Source: Escherichia fergusonii ATCC 35469
GTDB lineage: Bacteria; Pseudomonadota; Gammaproteobacteria; Enterobacterales; Enterobacteriaceae
Direction: 5' to 3'
NCBI RefSeq assembly: GCF_000026225.1
Contig: NC_011740.1
Location: 558,001-622,000 of the forward strand
Length of the DNA stretch: 64,000 bases
The position numbers and the translations under genes are program-made. Position 1 is the stretch's first letter. Every line of letters starts with the position of its first letter. The notes under the pieces are model-generated. The model ran no database searches, had not been told where the DNA came from, and saw only the letters and a program-made list of their open reading frames with translations. Below are positions 1-10,323 of the stretch, piece by piece.

Positions 1-3000
1 TTTGGCGGCAAAACCTACACCGCCAGCGTCGCTGCCAATGGAAGCTGGAGCGTAAACGTTCTGGCGGCGGATTTGGCAAGCCTGCCAGACGGCGCGGCGA
101 CCGTGCAGGCCAGTGTCAGCAGTGCGAGCGGCAACAGCGCGTCGGCAACTCATGCGTACAGCATTGACGCCAGCGCGCCGACGCTCACCATAAACACCAT
201 CGCCAGCGATGACATCCTTAACGCCACGGAGGCGGGAAACCCGCTCACCATCAGCGGCACCAGCACCGCCGAAACCGGGCAGACGGTCACCGTCACCCTT
301 AACGGCGCAACTTACACCGGTAATGTACAGGAGGACGGTAGCTGGAGCGTCAGCGTTCCCACTTCAGCCCTGGGCGCTCTGACTGCAAGCAATTACACCG
401 TCAGCGCCACGGTCAACGACAAAGCGGGCAATCCCGGCAGCGCCAGCCATAATCTGGCGGTAGACACCACCGCGCCGGTTCTCACTATTAACACCGTGGC
501 AGGCGATGACATCATTAACGACGCCGAACACGCACAGGCGCTGGTGATCTCCGGTACCAGCACGGGCGGGGAAGCGGGCGATGTGGTGAGCGTTGTGCTC
601 AATGGCAAAACGTATACCACGACGCTGGATGCCTCCGGCAACTGGAGCGTTGGCGTTCCAGCAGCGGATGTTGCGGTACTCAGTAGCGGCGCACAGACCA
701 TCACCGCCAGCGTCAGCGATCGGGCGGGCAACAGCGACGACGCCAGCCGAACCGTCACCGTTAACCTCACCGCGCCAGCGATTAGCATCAACACCATCGC
801 GGGCGATGACGTGATCAACGCGACGGAAAAAGGATCGAATCTGGCGCTTTCCGGCACCAGCGATCAGCCTGCGGGCACGGCGATCACCGTCACGCTGAAT
901 GGACAAAACTACAGCGCCACCACCGATGCCTCCGGCAACTGGAGCGTCACCGTGCCCGCCTCGGCGGTCAGTGCGCTGGGCGAAGCCACCTACAGCGTGA
1001 CGGCGAGCGTCACCAACGCCCAGGGCAACAGCAGTACTGCCAGCCATAATGTGCAGGTCAATACCGCGCTGCCAGGCGTCACCATTAATCCGGTGGCGAC
1101 GGACGACATTATCAATGCCGCCGAAGCGGGTAGCGCACAAACCATCAGCGGCCAGGTAACCGGGGCGGCGGCGGGCAGCACCGTCACCGTTACGCTGGGC
1201 GGTAAAACTTACACCGCCACTGTGCAGGCTGATTTAAGCTGGAATGTAAGCGTACCAGCCGCTGACTGGCAGGCGTTAGGTAACGGTGAATTAACGGTTA
1301 ATGCCTCGGTGACCAACGCCGTTGGCAACACCGGCAGCGGCATGCGTGATATCACCATCGATGCCAGTCTGCCCGGTCTGCGGGTGGATACCGTCGCAGG
1401 CGATGATGTGGTCAATATCATCGAACACGGTCAGGCACAGGTGATCACCGGGAGCAGCTCCGGCTTTACGGCAGGCACGGCGCTGACCGTGGTGATAAAT
1501 AACCAAACTTATGCCGCCACGGTGTTGGCGAACGGCAGCTGGAGCGTCGGCGTTCCGGCGGCGGATGTCAGCAACTGGCCTGCGGGAACGCTGAATATTA
1601 CCGTTAGCGGGGCGAACAGTGCCGGAACACAAACCAGCATTACCCATCCGGTGAGCGTTGATCTCACTACCGTTGCCATCAGCATTAACGCTATTACCCC
1701 TGATGATGTGATTAACGCCGCCGAAAAAGGCGCGGCGCTAACGCTTTCCGGCAGCACGTCCGGCGTCGAAGCGGGGCAAACCGTTACTATTACCTTTGGC
1801 GGCAAAACCTACACCACCACGGTGGCGGCAAACGGTAGCTGGAGCACCACCGTTCCGACTGCGGATTTGGCGGCTCTGCGTGACGGCGATGCCAGCGCCC
1901 AGGTGCGGGTGACTAACGTCAACGGCAACAGCGCCACGACAACGCATGAATACAGCGTCGATAGCGCCGCGCCAACGGTGACCATCAACACCATTGCCAG
2001 CGATAACATCATCAACGCCAGCGAAGCGGCGGCGGGCGTAACGGTTTCCGGCACCAGCACGGCGGAAACCGGGCAAACGCTCACCGTCACGCTAAACGGC
2101 ACTAACTACCAGACCACGGTGCAGGCAGACGGCAGCTGGAGCTTAACGCTGCCTGCCAGTGACTTAACCGCACTTGCCAATAACGGCTACACCCTGACTG
2201 CCACGGTCAGCGATCTGGCGGGTAACCCTGGCAGCGCCAGCAAAGGCGTCACCGTCGATACCACCGCGCCCGTCATCAGCTTCAACACCGTGGCGGGTGA
2301 TGATGTGATTAATAACGTCGAACACTCTCAGGCGCAGATTATCAGCGGCACCGCCACGGGCGCGGTGGCGGGTGACCGCCTGGTGGTGACCATCGCCGGG
2401 CAGCAGTATGTCACCAGCACCGATGCCAGCGGCAACTGGAGCGTTGGCGTGCCAGCCAACGTGGTTTCCGGCCTTGCAGACGGCACGGTGACCATCAGCG
2501 CCACTATCACCGATAGCGCAGGCAACAGCAGCACCCAGACCCACAACGTGCAGGTGAACACAGCGGCAGTGTCGCTCTCAGTTAGCACCATCAGTGGCGA
2601 TAATATTATTAACGCCGCCGAAGCAGGCAGTGCGCTGACCCTGAGCGGCACTGGCACTAATTTCGCGACAGGCACGGTGGTGACCGTGTTGCTTAATGGC
2701 AAGGGCTACAGCGCCACCATTCAGAACAACGGGAGCTGGAGCGTGAATGTGTCGGCGGCAGACGTCGCGGCACTTGCGGATGGCACCAGCTACACGGTTA
2801 GCGCCTCCGCCCAGGACAGCGCAGGAAACAGCGCCACGGCCTCGCGCAGCGTGGCGGTAGATCTCACCGCGCCGGTTATCAGCATCAACACCGTTTCGAC
2901 GGACGATCGACTCAACGCCGCCGAACAGCAGCAGCCGTTAACTCTTAATGGCTCGACCAGCGCGGAAGTGGGGCAGACGGTCACTGTCACCTTTGGCGGC

Positions 3001-3765
3001 AAAACTTACACTGCCACGGTTGCCGCCAATGGCACCTGGGCGCTGAACGTGCCTGCGGCAGATCTGGCAGCGCTCGGGCAGGGCGCACAGACTATTACCG
3101 CCAGCGTGAACGATCGCGCCGGTAACCCTGGTCAAACCACGCACGCCCTGACCGTCGATACCGTTGCGCCAACGGTCACCATCGCCACCGTTGCGGGTGA
3201 CGATATTATCAACAACGCCGAACAGCTTGCCGGGCAGACTATCAGCGGCACCACCACCGCCGAAGTAGGTCAGACTGTCACCGTCACCTTTAACGGACAG
3301 ACCTGGACCGCAACGGTCGGCAGTGGCGGAAGCTGGTCGGTGTTTATTCCGGCGCAGCAGTTTGCCGGATTAAGCGACGGCAGCTACACCATTAGCGCGA
3401 CGGTCAGCGATCAGGCCGGAAACCCTGGTAGCGCCAGCCGTGGCGTGACGTTGAATGGCGGCGTGCCAACGGTCACCATCAATACCTTTGCGGGCGATGA
3501 TGTGGTGAACGCGGCGGAACACGGCGCGTCTTTGGTGATCAGCGGCACCACCACCGCCCCAGTCGGGCAGACGCTGACTCTGACCTTAAACGGTAAAACC
3601 TACACCACTACGGTGCAGACCGGTGGTAGCTGGAGCTACACCCTCGGCAGCGCCGATGTCACCGCGCTGGCGGACGGCAATGCCTATGTGATTAACGCTT
3701 CGGTGAGCAATGCCATTGGCAACATCGGTAGCAGCAATCACACCATTACCGTCGATCTCAGCGCC
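1..3765 (+). repeat. Tandem ~300-bp Ig-like domain repeats
   Basis: Twelve full units and one partial unit at the left edge each encode a short INTxAxDDxIN stretch, then GKTYTTTV-like and GSWSVxVPAADV-like strands. Units are diverged at the DNA level but keep the same phase. Such arrays are prone to recombination and to assembly collapse, so copy number should be treated with care. Confidence 0.85.
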
Positions 3766-6700
3766 CCGGCGATGGGCATTAATATTGATTCCCTGCAAGC
3801 CGACACTGGCCTTAGCGCCAGCGACTTTATCACCAGCGTCAGCCCGGTGGTGGTCAACGGCTCACTCACCGCCGCGCTTGCCAGTAACGAGACGGCGCAA
3901 ATCAGTATCGACGGCGGTGTAACCTGGAGCACGCTTACCGTTACTGGCACGACCTGGCGCTATAACGACAGCCGCACGCTGACCGATGGTAACTATCTCT
4001 ATCAGGTGCGGGTGATTGATGCGGCGGGCAACGTCGGGGCGACTGATAGCCAGAATGTGGTGATCGACACTACTGCGCCAGATCCCGCGGTGAAAACCAT
4101 CGCCATTAGCGCGATCACCACCGATACAGGTCTGATTACTAATGATTTTGTCACCAGCGACACGACGCTTGCAGTGAGTGGTACGCTCGGCGCGCCGCTC
4201 TCTGCTGGTGAGTTCGCGCAAATCAGTATCGATGGCGGCACCACCTGGCAGAATCTGGCGGTAAATGGATTAACCTGGACTTATCTTGACGGGCGCACGC
4301 TGACCGACGGTAACTACAACTATCAGGTACGGGTGATCGACACCGCCGGAAATATCGGCGCGACCGCCAGCCAGATAGTCACCGTGGATACCACCGCGCC
4401 GCTGGCGAGCAAAACCATCGTCATTGCGGGCATCAGCGATGACACCGGGTTAAGCAGCAGCGATTTTGTGACCCGTGACACTACGCTGACCGTGCGCGGG
4501 ACGCTCGGCGCGGCGCTGGCGGCAGATGAACGGGCGCAAATCAGCCTTGATGGTGGCGTTACCTGGGCCACCTTAACCGTTATCGGCACCAGCTGGAGCT
4601 ATGCCGATGGTCGCACGCTCACCGACGGCACATGGAATTACACGGTGCGGGTGGTGGATCTGGCGGGGAATGTCGGGCAGACCGCGACGCAAAACGTGGT
4701 GGTTGACACCATCATCCCGGAAGCGGCGAAAAGCATCACTATTACCGGTATCAGCGATGACACCGGAGCCAGCAGCAGCGATTTTATTACCAGCGACACC
4801 ACGCTTACCGTGCGCGGCGTGCTGGGCGCGGCGCTCGGCGCTAATGAGTTCGCGCAAATCAGTACCGACAACGGCGCAACCTGGGTGAACGTGACCGTTG
4901 CCGCAGACGGTCTGAACTGGACATATGTGGACGGGCGTACGCTGACCAACGGCACCACCACCTGGCAGGTGCGGGTGGTTGATTTAGCGGGCAACGTTGG
5001 CGCAACCGGCAGCCAGTCGGCGCAGATTGACACCGTTAACCCGGCGCAGGTGCTCACCATCGCCAGCATCAGCACCGATACGGGGAGTTCGGCCACCGAC
5101 TTTATCACCAGCGATACCACGCTCACGCTGACCGGTTCGCTGGGGGCGGGGCTTGCCAGCGGCGAAGTGGCGCAGATTAGCCTCGATGGCGGCGCGACCT
5201 GGACCACGCTCACCACCAACGGTACGCAGTGGACTTACACTGACAGCCGCACGCTGACCGACGGCAGCTACGTTTATCAGGTACGGGTGCTGGATCTGGC
5301 GGGAAATACAGGTCCGGTGGTATCGAAAACGGTGGTGGTCGATACGATTAACCCCACCGCCACGCCGACCATTGTGTCGTATACCGATGATGTCGGGCAG
5401 CGGCAGGGGACGTTTAGCAATTCGCAGGCCACTGACGACACCACGCCGTTGCTCAACGGCGTGCTCTCTGCGCCGCTTGCCAGCGGTGAAGTCGTTTACC
5501 TTTACCGTAACGGTCTGCTGTTAGGTGCGGTAACGATGGTCGGCGCGCTGAACTGGACTTACAGCGACAGTGGTCTGGTCAGCGGTGCCTATACCTACAG
5601 CGCACGAGTGGTGGATCTGGCGGGGAATATCACCTCCTCCAGCGATTTTGTTCTGACGGTCGATACCTCAATTCCGACCACGCTTGCGCAAATCACCAAT
5701 CAAACTACGCGCGATACCACGCCGATTATCAGCGGCGTAATCACGGCGGCACTCGCCAGCGGGCAGTATGTTGAAGTGGTGATCAACGGCAAAACCTACA
5801 CCTCGCAGCCGGGCGGTGCGGTGGTGGTCGATCCGGCGCACAACACCTGGTATGTGCAACTGCCGGATACCGACGCGCTGGCGGCGTCTGCGACCGCCTA
5901 TAACGTCACCGCGCAGGTGAAAAGCTCGGCGGGCAACGGCAATACCGCTAACGTCAGCAACGGCACAGTCACTGTTAACGCGGCAATTGATTACACACCA
6001 GCCTGGACCACCACCAGCAAATCCACCGCCTGGGGGCTGACCTACGGCCTCGACACACACGGGATGTGGACGGTGCTGGCCAACCAGCAAATTATGCAAT
6101 CCACCGATCCGCTCACCTGGTCGAAAACCGCCCTGACGCTGGTGCAAAGTGGCAACAACTATGCCACCAGCTCCATCGCCGATTACAACCGTAACGGTAC
6201 GGGCGATCTGTTTATTACTCGCGATGACTACGGCACGGGGTATATCAACGGCTTTACTAATAACGGCGATGGTACGTTTTCCAGCGCCATCCAGGTGAAC
6301 GTTGGCACCCTGACGTGGTATGGCTCGATTGTGGCGTTTGATAAAGAGGGCGACGGTTATCTTGATTTCTGGATTGGCGACGCCGGGGGGCCGGACTCCA
6401 ACACTTTCCTGTGGAACAACGCCGGCACCCTGACAGGCAACTCCACCACTGCTAATAACGGGGGGAGTGCTACGGTCGGTGGGGCGGTGACAGGTTATTT
6501 GTCACTCAACGAAGGTTCCGGTGTCGATCTTAATAATGACGGCAGGATTGACCTGGTTCAGCACACTTTCAACCTGAACAACAACTTCACCCTCTCATCG
6601 TTGATAAGTCAGGGCAATGGCACCTTCGTCTGGGGACAAAACACCGTCAATACTTTCCTCAGTAGTCCCGGCTCGGGGGGGAACTCGACATCCGTTTCCA

Positions 6701-8157
6701 TGACATGGGCCGATTTCGATGGTGACGGCGATATGGATCTCTTCCTGCCCGCCAGCCAGGGAAGAGCTAACTACGGCTCCCTGTTATTCAACACCAACGG
6801 CGTGCTGGGTAGCCCGGTGGCGGTCGGCGCGACGGCAACCACCTATGCCAGTCAATTCAGTCTGGCCGTCGACTGGGATCATGACGGGTTAATGGATATC
6901 GCCCGTATCGCCCAGACCGGGCAGTCGTATCTTTATACCAACGTCAGCAACGCCAGCAACTGGACGCAGTCGGCACTCGGCGGCAGCCAGAGCGGCACCA
7001 CCAGCGGCGTGGCGGCAATGGACTACGACTGGGACGGCGCGGTGGATGTGCTGGTAACCAAACAGTCAGGCAGCGTGTTCCTGATCCGCAACACCAACAC
7101 GGTGAGCTACGGCACCTCGCTGCACCTGCGTATCACCGATCCTAACGGTATTAACGTCTATTACGGCAATACCGTGAAGCTGTACAACTCGGCGGGTGTG
7201 CTGGTGGCGACACAAATCATCAACCCGCAGTCGGGAATGGGCGTTAACGACACCTCGGCGCTGGTCAACTTCTACGGACTTAACGCTGGAGAAACCTACA
7301 ACGCGGTGCTGATCAAATCCACCGGCACTACCGCCAGCAATATCGACCAGACGGTGAATACCAGCTGGGGCGGCTTACAGGCCACCGATGCTACTCACGC
7401 TTACGATCTCAGCGCCGAAGTAGGCACCGCGAGCAACAACGGCAAGTTTGTCGGCACTGGCTATAACGACACCTTCTTCGCCACCGCAGGCACCGACACC
7501 TACGACGGCTCCGGCGGCTGGGTGTACAGCTCCGGCACAGGAACCTGGCTAGCGAACGGCGGCATGGACGTGGTCGATTTCCGTCTCTCAACGGTGGGCG
7601 TGACCGCTAACTTAAGCGTCACCACCGCCCAGGCCACAGGTTTTAATACCTCGACATTTACCAATATCGAGGGGATTTCCGGCTCGAATTTTAATGATAC
7701 TCTGACCGGCAGCAGCGGCGATAACCAACTGGAAGGGCGCGGCGGTAACGACACCATTAATATCGGTAACGGCGGTCACGACACCTTGCTCTATAAACTG
7801 CTCAGCGCCAGTGACGCTACCGGCGGCAACGGATCGGACGTGGTGAATGGCTTTACGGTAGGCACCTGGGAAGGCACCGTCGACACCGATCGCATTGATA
7901 TTCGTGAACTGTTACAGGGCAGTGGCTACACCGGAAACGGCAAAGCCAGCTATGTCAACGGCGTGGCAACGCTGGATGCCCAGGCCGGAAACATCGGTGA
8001 TTTTGTCAAAGTCACCCAGAGCGGCAGCGACACCATCGTGCAGATCGACCGCGATGGCTCGGGCGGCAATTTTGCGACAGCTAACGTGGTCACGCTGACG
8101 GGCGTGCACACCGACCTCGCCACCTTACTGGCGAATCATCAGTTGATGGTGGTGTAG
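1..8157 (+). CDS. Giant RTX/Ig-repeat adhesin, 5' end outside window
   Basis: The frame is open from base 1 to a TAG at 8155, giving 2718 residues, so the start lies upstream. The order is about 12 complete Ig-like repeats of roughly 100 residues with a DDxINAxE signature (about 1-1255), five to seven repeats with DTGxSxxDFxTSDTTL (about 1258-1890), FG-GAP/VCBS-like segments such as DFDGDGDMDLF (about 2050-2370), and a C-terminal RTX segment with GGNDT near 2580 followed by a type I secretion-like tail. Such proteins are exported in one step and mediate surface attachment or biofilm formation (BapA, SiiE and LapA classes). The ABC and HlyD-type genes directly downstream fit this. It probably matches the RTX exoprotein locus upstream of cueR in O157:H7. 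The ligand is unknown. Confidence 0.9.
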   Translation, partial: FGGKTYTASVAANGSWSVNVLAADLASLPDGAATVQASVSSASGNSASATHAYSIDASAPTLTINTIASDDILNATEAGNPLTISGTSTAETGQTVTVTLNGATYTGNVQEDGSWSVSVPTSALGALTASNYTVSATVNDKAGNPGSASHNLAVDTTAPVLTINTVAGDDIINDAEHAQALVISGTSTGGEAGDVVSVVLNGKTYTTTLDASGNWSVGVPAADVAVLSSGAQTITASVSDRAGNSDDASRTVTVNLTAPAISINTIAGDDVINATEKGSNLALSGTSDQPAGTAITVTLNGQNYSATTDASGNWSVTVPASAVSALGEATYSVTASVTNAQGNSSTASHNVQVNTALPGVTINPVATDDIINAAEAGSAQTISGQVTGAAAGSTVTVTLGGKTYTATVQADLSWNVSVPAADWQALGNGELTVNASVTNAVGNTGSGMRDITIDASLPGLRVDTVAGDDVVNIIEHGQAQVITGSSSGFTAGTALTVVINNQTYAATVLANGSWSVGVPAADVSNWPAGTLNITVSGANSAGTQTSITHPVSVDLTTVAISINAITPDDVINAAEKGAALTLSGSTSGVEAGQTVTITFGGKTYTTTVAANGSWSTTVPTADLAALRDGDASAQVRVTNVNGNSATTTHEYSVDSAAPTVTINTIASDNIINASEAAAGVTVSGTSTAETGQTLTVTLNGTNYQTTVQADGSWSLTLPASDLTALANNGYTLTATVSDLAGNPGSASKGVTVDTTAPVISFNTVAGDDVINNVEHSQAQIISGTATGAVAGDRLVVTIAGQQYVTSTDASGNWSVGVPANVVSGLADGTVTISATITDSAGNSSTQTHNVQVNTAAVSLSVSTISGDNIINAAEAGSALTLSGTGTNFATGTVVTVLLNGKGYSATIQNNGSWSVNVSAADVAALADGTSYTVSASAQDSAGNSATASRSVAVDLTAPVISINTVSTDDRLNAAEQQQPLTLNGSTSAEVGQTVTVTFGGKTYTATVAANGTWALNVPAADLAALGQGAQTITASVNDRAGNPGQTTHALTVDTVAPTVTIATVAGDDIINNAEQLAGQTISGTTTAEVGQTVTVTFNGQTWTATVGSGGSWSVFIPAQQFAGLSDGSYTISATVSDQAGNPGSASRGVTLNGGVPTVTINTFAGDDVVNAAEHGASLVISGTTTAPVGQTLTLTLNGKTYTTTVQTGGSWSYTLGSADVTALADGNAYVINASVSNAIGNIGSSNHTITVDLSAPAMGINIDSLQADTGLSASDFITSVSPVVVNGSLTAALASNETAQISIDGGVTWSTLTVTGTTWRYNDSRTLTDGNYLYQVRVIDAAGNVGATDSQNVVIDTTAPDPAVKTIAISAITTDTGLITNDFVTSDTTLAVSGTLGAPLSAGEFAQISIDGGTTWQNLAVNGLTWTYLDGRTLTDGNYNYQVRVIDTAGNIGATASQIVTVDTTAPLASKTIVIAGISDDTGLSSSDFVTRDTTLTVRGTLGAALAADERAQISLDGGVTWATLTVIGTSWSYADGRTLTDGTWNYTVRVVDLAGNVGQTATQNVVVDTIIPEAAKSITITGISDDTGASSSDFITSDTTLTVRGVLGAALGANEFAQISTDNGATWVNVTVAADGLNWTYVDGRTLTNGTTTWQVRVVDLAGNVGATGSQSAQIDTVNPAQVLTIASISTDTGSSATDFITSDTTLTLTGSLGAGLASGEVAQISLDGGATWTTLTTNGTQWTYTDSRTLTDGSYVYQVRVLDLAGNTGPVVSKTVVVDTINPTATPTIVSYTDDVGQRQGTFSNSQATDDTTPLLNGVLSAPLASGEVVYLYRNGLLLGAVTMVGALNWTYSDSGLVSGAYTYSARVVDLAGNITSSSDFVLTVDTSIPTTLAQITNQTTRDTTPIISGVITAALASGQYVEVVINGKTYTSQPGGAVVVDPAHNTWYVQLPDTDALAASATAYNVTAQVKSSAGNGNTANVSNGTVTVNAAIDYTPAWTTTSKSTAWGLTYGLDTHGMWTVLANQQIMQSTDPLTWSKTALTLVQSGNNYATSSIADYNRNGTGDLFITRDDYGTGYINGFTNNGDGTFSSAIQVNVGTLTWYGSIVAFDKEGDGYLDFWIGDAGGPDSNTFLWNNAGTLTGNSTTANNGGSATVGGAVTGYLSLNEGSGVDLNNDGRIDLVQHTFNLNNNFTLSSLISQGNGTFVWGQNTVNTFLSSPGSGGNSTSVSMTWADFDGDGDMDLFLPASQGRANYGSLLFNTNGVLGSPVAVGATATTYASQFSLAVDWDHDGLMDIARIAQTGQSYLYTNVSNASNWTQSALGGSQSGTTSGVAAMDYDWDGAVDVLVTKQSGSVFLIRNTNTVSYGTSLHLRITDPNGINVYYGNTVKLYNSAGVLVATQIINPQSGMGVNDTSALVNFYGLNAGETYNAVLIKSTGTTASNIDQTVNTSWGGLQATDATHAYDLSAEVGTASNNGKFVGTGYNDTFFATAGTDTYDGSGGWVYSSGTGTWLANGGMDVVDFRLSTVGVTANLSVTTAQATGFNTSTFTNIEGISGSNFNDTLTGSSGDNQLEGRGGNDTINIGNGGHDTLLYKLLSASDATGGNGSDVVNGFTVGTWEGTVDTDRIDIRELLQGSGYTGNGKASYVNGVATLDAQAGNIGDFVKVTQSGSDTIVQIDRDGSGGNFATANVVTLTGVHTDLATLLANHQLMVV
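3775..5660 (+). repeat. Second family of adhesin repeats (DTGxxxxDF type)
   Basis: Five well-conserved units of about 100 residues carry DTGxxxxDFxTSDTTL and AQISxDGGxTW motifs. They are followed by one or two diverged units lacking the DTG motif. This is a distinct Ig-like family from the upstream array, so the stalk is built of two domain types. Confidence 0.8.
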
Positions 8158-8160
8158 AGA

Positions 8161-10323
8161 ATGAAAAAAAATGCCCAGTCCGTGGAAGCCTGGCTGGAGG
8201 CGATGATCGCCGTGGCGCGCTATTACCGCCTCGATTTTTCCCAGGAGAATGTGCGCGCGACCGTCAACTGGGAGCGCGACAGCAAACGGGAAGAGTTACT
8301 CACTGATATGGCGCGGCAGTTAGGGATGGGGCTGCGGCTGGTGGAATTTTCCGCCGACTCGCTTAACCCGTGGCGGCTGCCGCTGATCGCGGTGTTTGAT
8401 AATCAACAGATTGGCGTGATCACCCGCCGCGACAATCACGACAATATCAGCGTTCAGTTCAGCGGTGACGAAGGGCTGGAAACCACATTAAACGTCACGG
8501 ATATAGAAGACAAAATCGTTGAACTGGCACTACTGCGCCCGCTCAGCGCAATTCCCGATGCGCGGGTGGATGACTACATTCGCCCGTATCAGGCGAACTG
8601 GTTCTGGAATCTTTCGCTAAAAGACTGGCGGCGTTACGGCGATATTATGCTGGCCTCACTGGTGGCGAACGTGCTGGCGCTGGCGGCGATGATTTTCTCG
8701 ATGCAGGTTTACGACCGCGTTGTTCCGGCGCAGTCCTACCCGACGCTATGGGTGCTGTTCGCCGGGGTGATGATGGCGATCCTGTTTGAGTTCTGTATGC
8801 GAATGGTGCGCACGCACCTTTCCGATGTGATTGGTAAGCGGGCAGATCTGCGTATTTCGGATCGCGTGTTTGGTCACGCATTACGGCTGAAAAATAACGT
8901 GCGATCGAAATCCACCGGATCGTTTATCTCACAGATCCGCGAACTGGAATCGGTGCGGGAGCTGATCACCTCCACCACCATTGGCGCGGTAGCGGATCTG
9001 CCATTCTTCCTGCTGTTTGTTTTTATTCTGTGGATGATCGGCGGCTGGCTGGTGCTGGTTGTTTTGCTGGCGCTGCCGTTGCTGGTGATCCCCGGCCTGC
9101 TGGTGCAACGCCCGCTGGCGCGGCTGGCGAACGAAGGGATGCGCGAATCGGCAGTGCGCAACGCTACGCTTGTCGAGGCCGTGCAGTCGATTGAAGATAT
9201 TAAACTGCTGCGTGCTGAACAGCGTTTCCAGAATCAGTGGAATCACACCAACGACGTGGCCTCGTCCATCAGTATGAAGCAACGTTTTCTCACCGGGCTG
9301 CTGCTCACCTGGACGCAGGAAGTGCAATCCATCGTCTATGTGGTGGTGCTGTTGGTGGGCTGCTTTATGGTGATGAGCGGCGACATGACCACCGGCGCGC
9401 TGGTCGGAACGACGATTCTGGCTTCGCGCACCATCGCGCCGCTGTCGCAGATATCCGGCGTGCTCTCGCGCTGGCAGCAGGCGAAGGTGGCGCGTAATGG
9501 CCTCGATGAACTGATGAAGCGCCCAGTGGATCAGCCGGAGCACGGCAAACTGGTGCATAAAGCAGTGCTGCACGGCAATTATCAGTTCAGCAACGCGGTG
9601 TTTTATTACGACGAAGAAGAGAAGATTGCCGATGTGGCGATCGGCAAACTCAACATTCAGGCCGGAGAGAAAATCGCCATTCTCGGGCGCAACGGCGCGG
9701 GTAAATCAACGCTACTGCAAATGCTCGCCGGAATGCGTATCGCCCAGCAGGGGCAGGTGCTGCTGGATAACATCAGCATCGGGCAGCTTGATCCGGCAGA
9801 TTTGCGCCGCGACATGGGGCTGCTCAGCCAGACCGGGCGACTGTTCTTCGGTTCGCTGCGGGAAAACCTCACCATGGGGATGCCGGAAGCCAGCGATGAA
9901 GATATCGAACGCGCGTTAACCCTCAGCGGGGCGCTGCCCTTTGTGCAGAAGCAGAAAAACGGCCTTAACTACATGATTCAGGAAGGGGGATTTGGTCTTT
10001 CTGGCGGCCAGCGGCAAACGCTGCTGCTGGCGCGGCTACTCATCTCTCAACCCAATATCGTGCTGCTCGATGAACCCAGCGCCTCGCTGGACGAAATGGC
10101 GGAAGCGTATTTAATTGAACAACTGAAACAGTGGATTGGGCATCGCACGCTGGTCATCGCCACTCACCGCATGGCAATGCTGCAACTGGTGGACCGCATT
10201 ATCGTAATGGATCAGGGGCGGATTGTGATGGATGGCGCGAAAGAGGCCATTTTGCGTGAACAGGGCGAACCCACGGCGCGACGGGTGGTGTTGCAGGAGA
10301 AGAATAAGGGGTCTGCCGCATGA
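8161..10323 (+). CDS. Type I secretion ABC transporter/ATPase (LapB-like)
   Basis: A 720-residue inner-membrane exporter. Residues about 1-130 form a C39-peptidase-like domain with no evident catalytic Cys, as in LapB-type exporters of RTX adhesins. Membrane segments occupy about 155-430. The nucleotide-binding domain has Walker A GRNGAGKST (about 509), signature LSGGQRQ (about 613) and Walker B LLLDEPSAS. It starts 3 bp after the adhesin stop and overlaps the next gene by 4 bp, so the three genes are probably one operon. The expected role is ATP-driven export of the adjacent adhesin. The outer-membrane TolC-type partner is not in the window and may lie upstream. Confidence 0.93.
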   Translation: MKKNAQSVEAWLEAMIAVARYYRLDFSQENVRATVNWERDSKREELLTDMARQLGMGLRLVEFSADSLNPWRLPLIAVFDNQQIGVITRRDNHDNISVQFSGDEGLETTLNVTDIEDKIVELALLRPLSAIPDARVDDYIRPYQANWFWNLSLKDWRRYGDIMLASLVANVLALAAMIFSMQVYDRVVPAQSYPTLWVLFAGVMMAILFEFCMRMVRTHLSDVIGKRADLRISDRVFGHALRLKNNVRSKSTGSFISQIRELESVRELITSTTIGAVADLPFFLLFVFILWMIGGWLVLVVLLALPLLVIPGLLVQRPLARLANEGMRESAVRNATLVEAVQSIEDIKLLRAEQRFQNQWNHTNDVASSISMKQRFLTGLLLTWTQEVQSIVYVVVLLVGCFMVMSGDMTTGALVGTTILASRTIAPLSQISGVLSRWQQAKVARNGLDELMKRPVDQPEHGKLVHKAVLHGNYQFSNAVFYYDEEEKIADVAIGKLNIQAGEKIAILGRNGAGKSTLLQMLAGMRIAQQGQVLLDNISIGQLDPADLRRDMGLLSQTGRLFFGSLRENLTMGMPEASDEDIERALTLSGALPFVQKQKNGLNYMIQEGGFGLSGGQRQTLLLARLLISQPNIVLLDEPSASLDEMAEAYLIEQLKQWIGHRTLVIATHRMAMLQLVDRIIVMDQGRIVMDGAKEAILREQGEPTARRVVLQEKNKGSAA

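Noticed and set aside
364..7757. Many long open frames opposite or out of frame to the adhesin gene
   Set aside because: They follow from the high GC and codon bias of the repeats, lack ribosome sites and change with repeat divergence. The sense frame alone shows domain structure.
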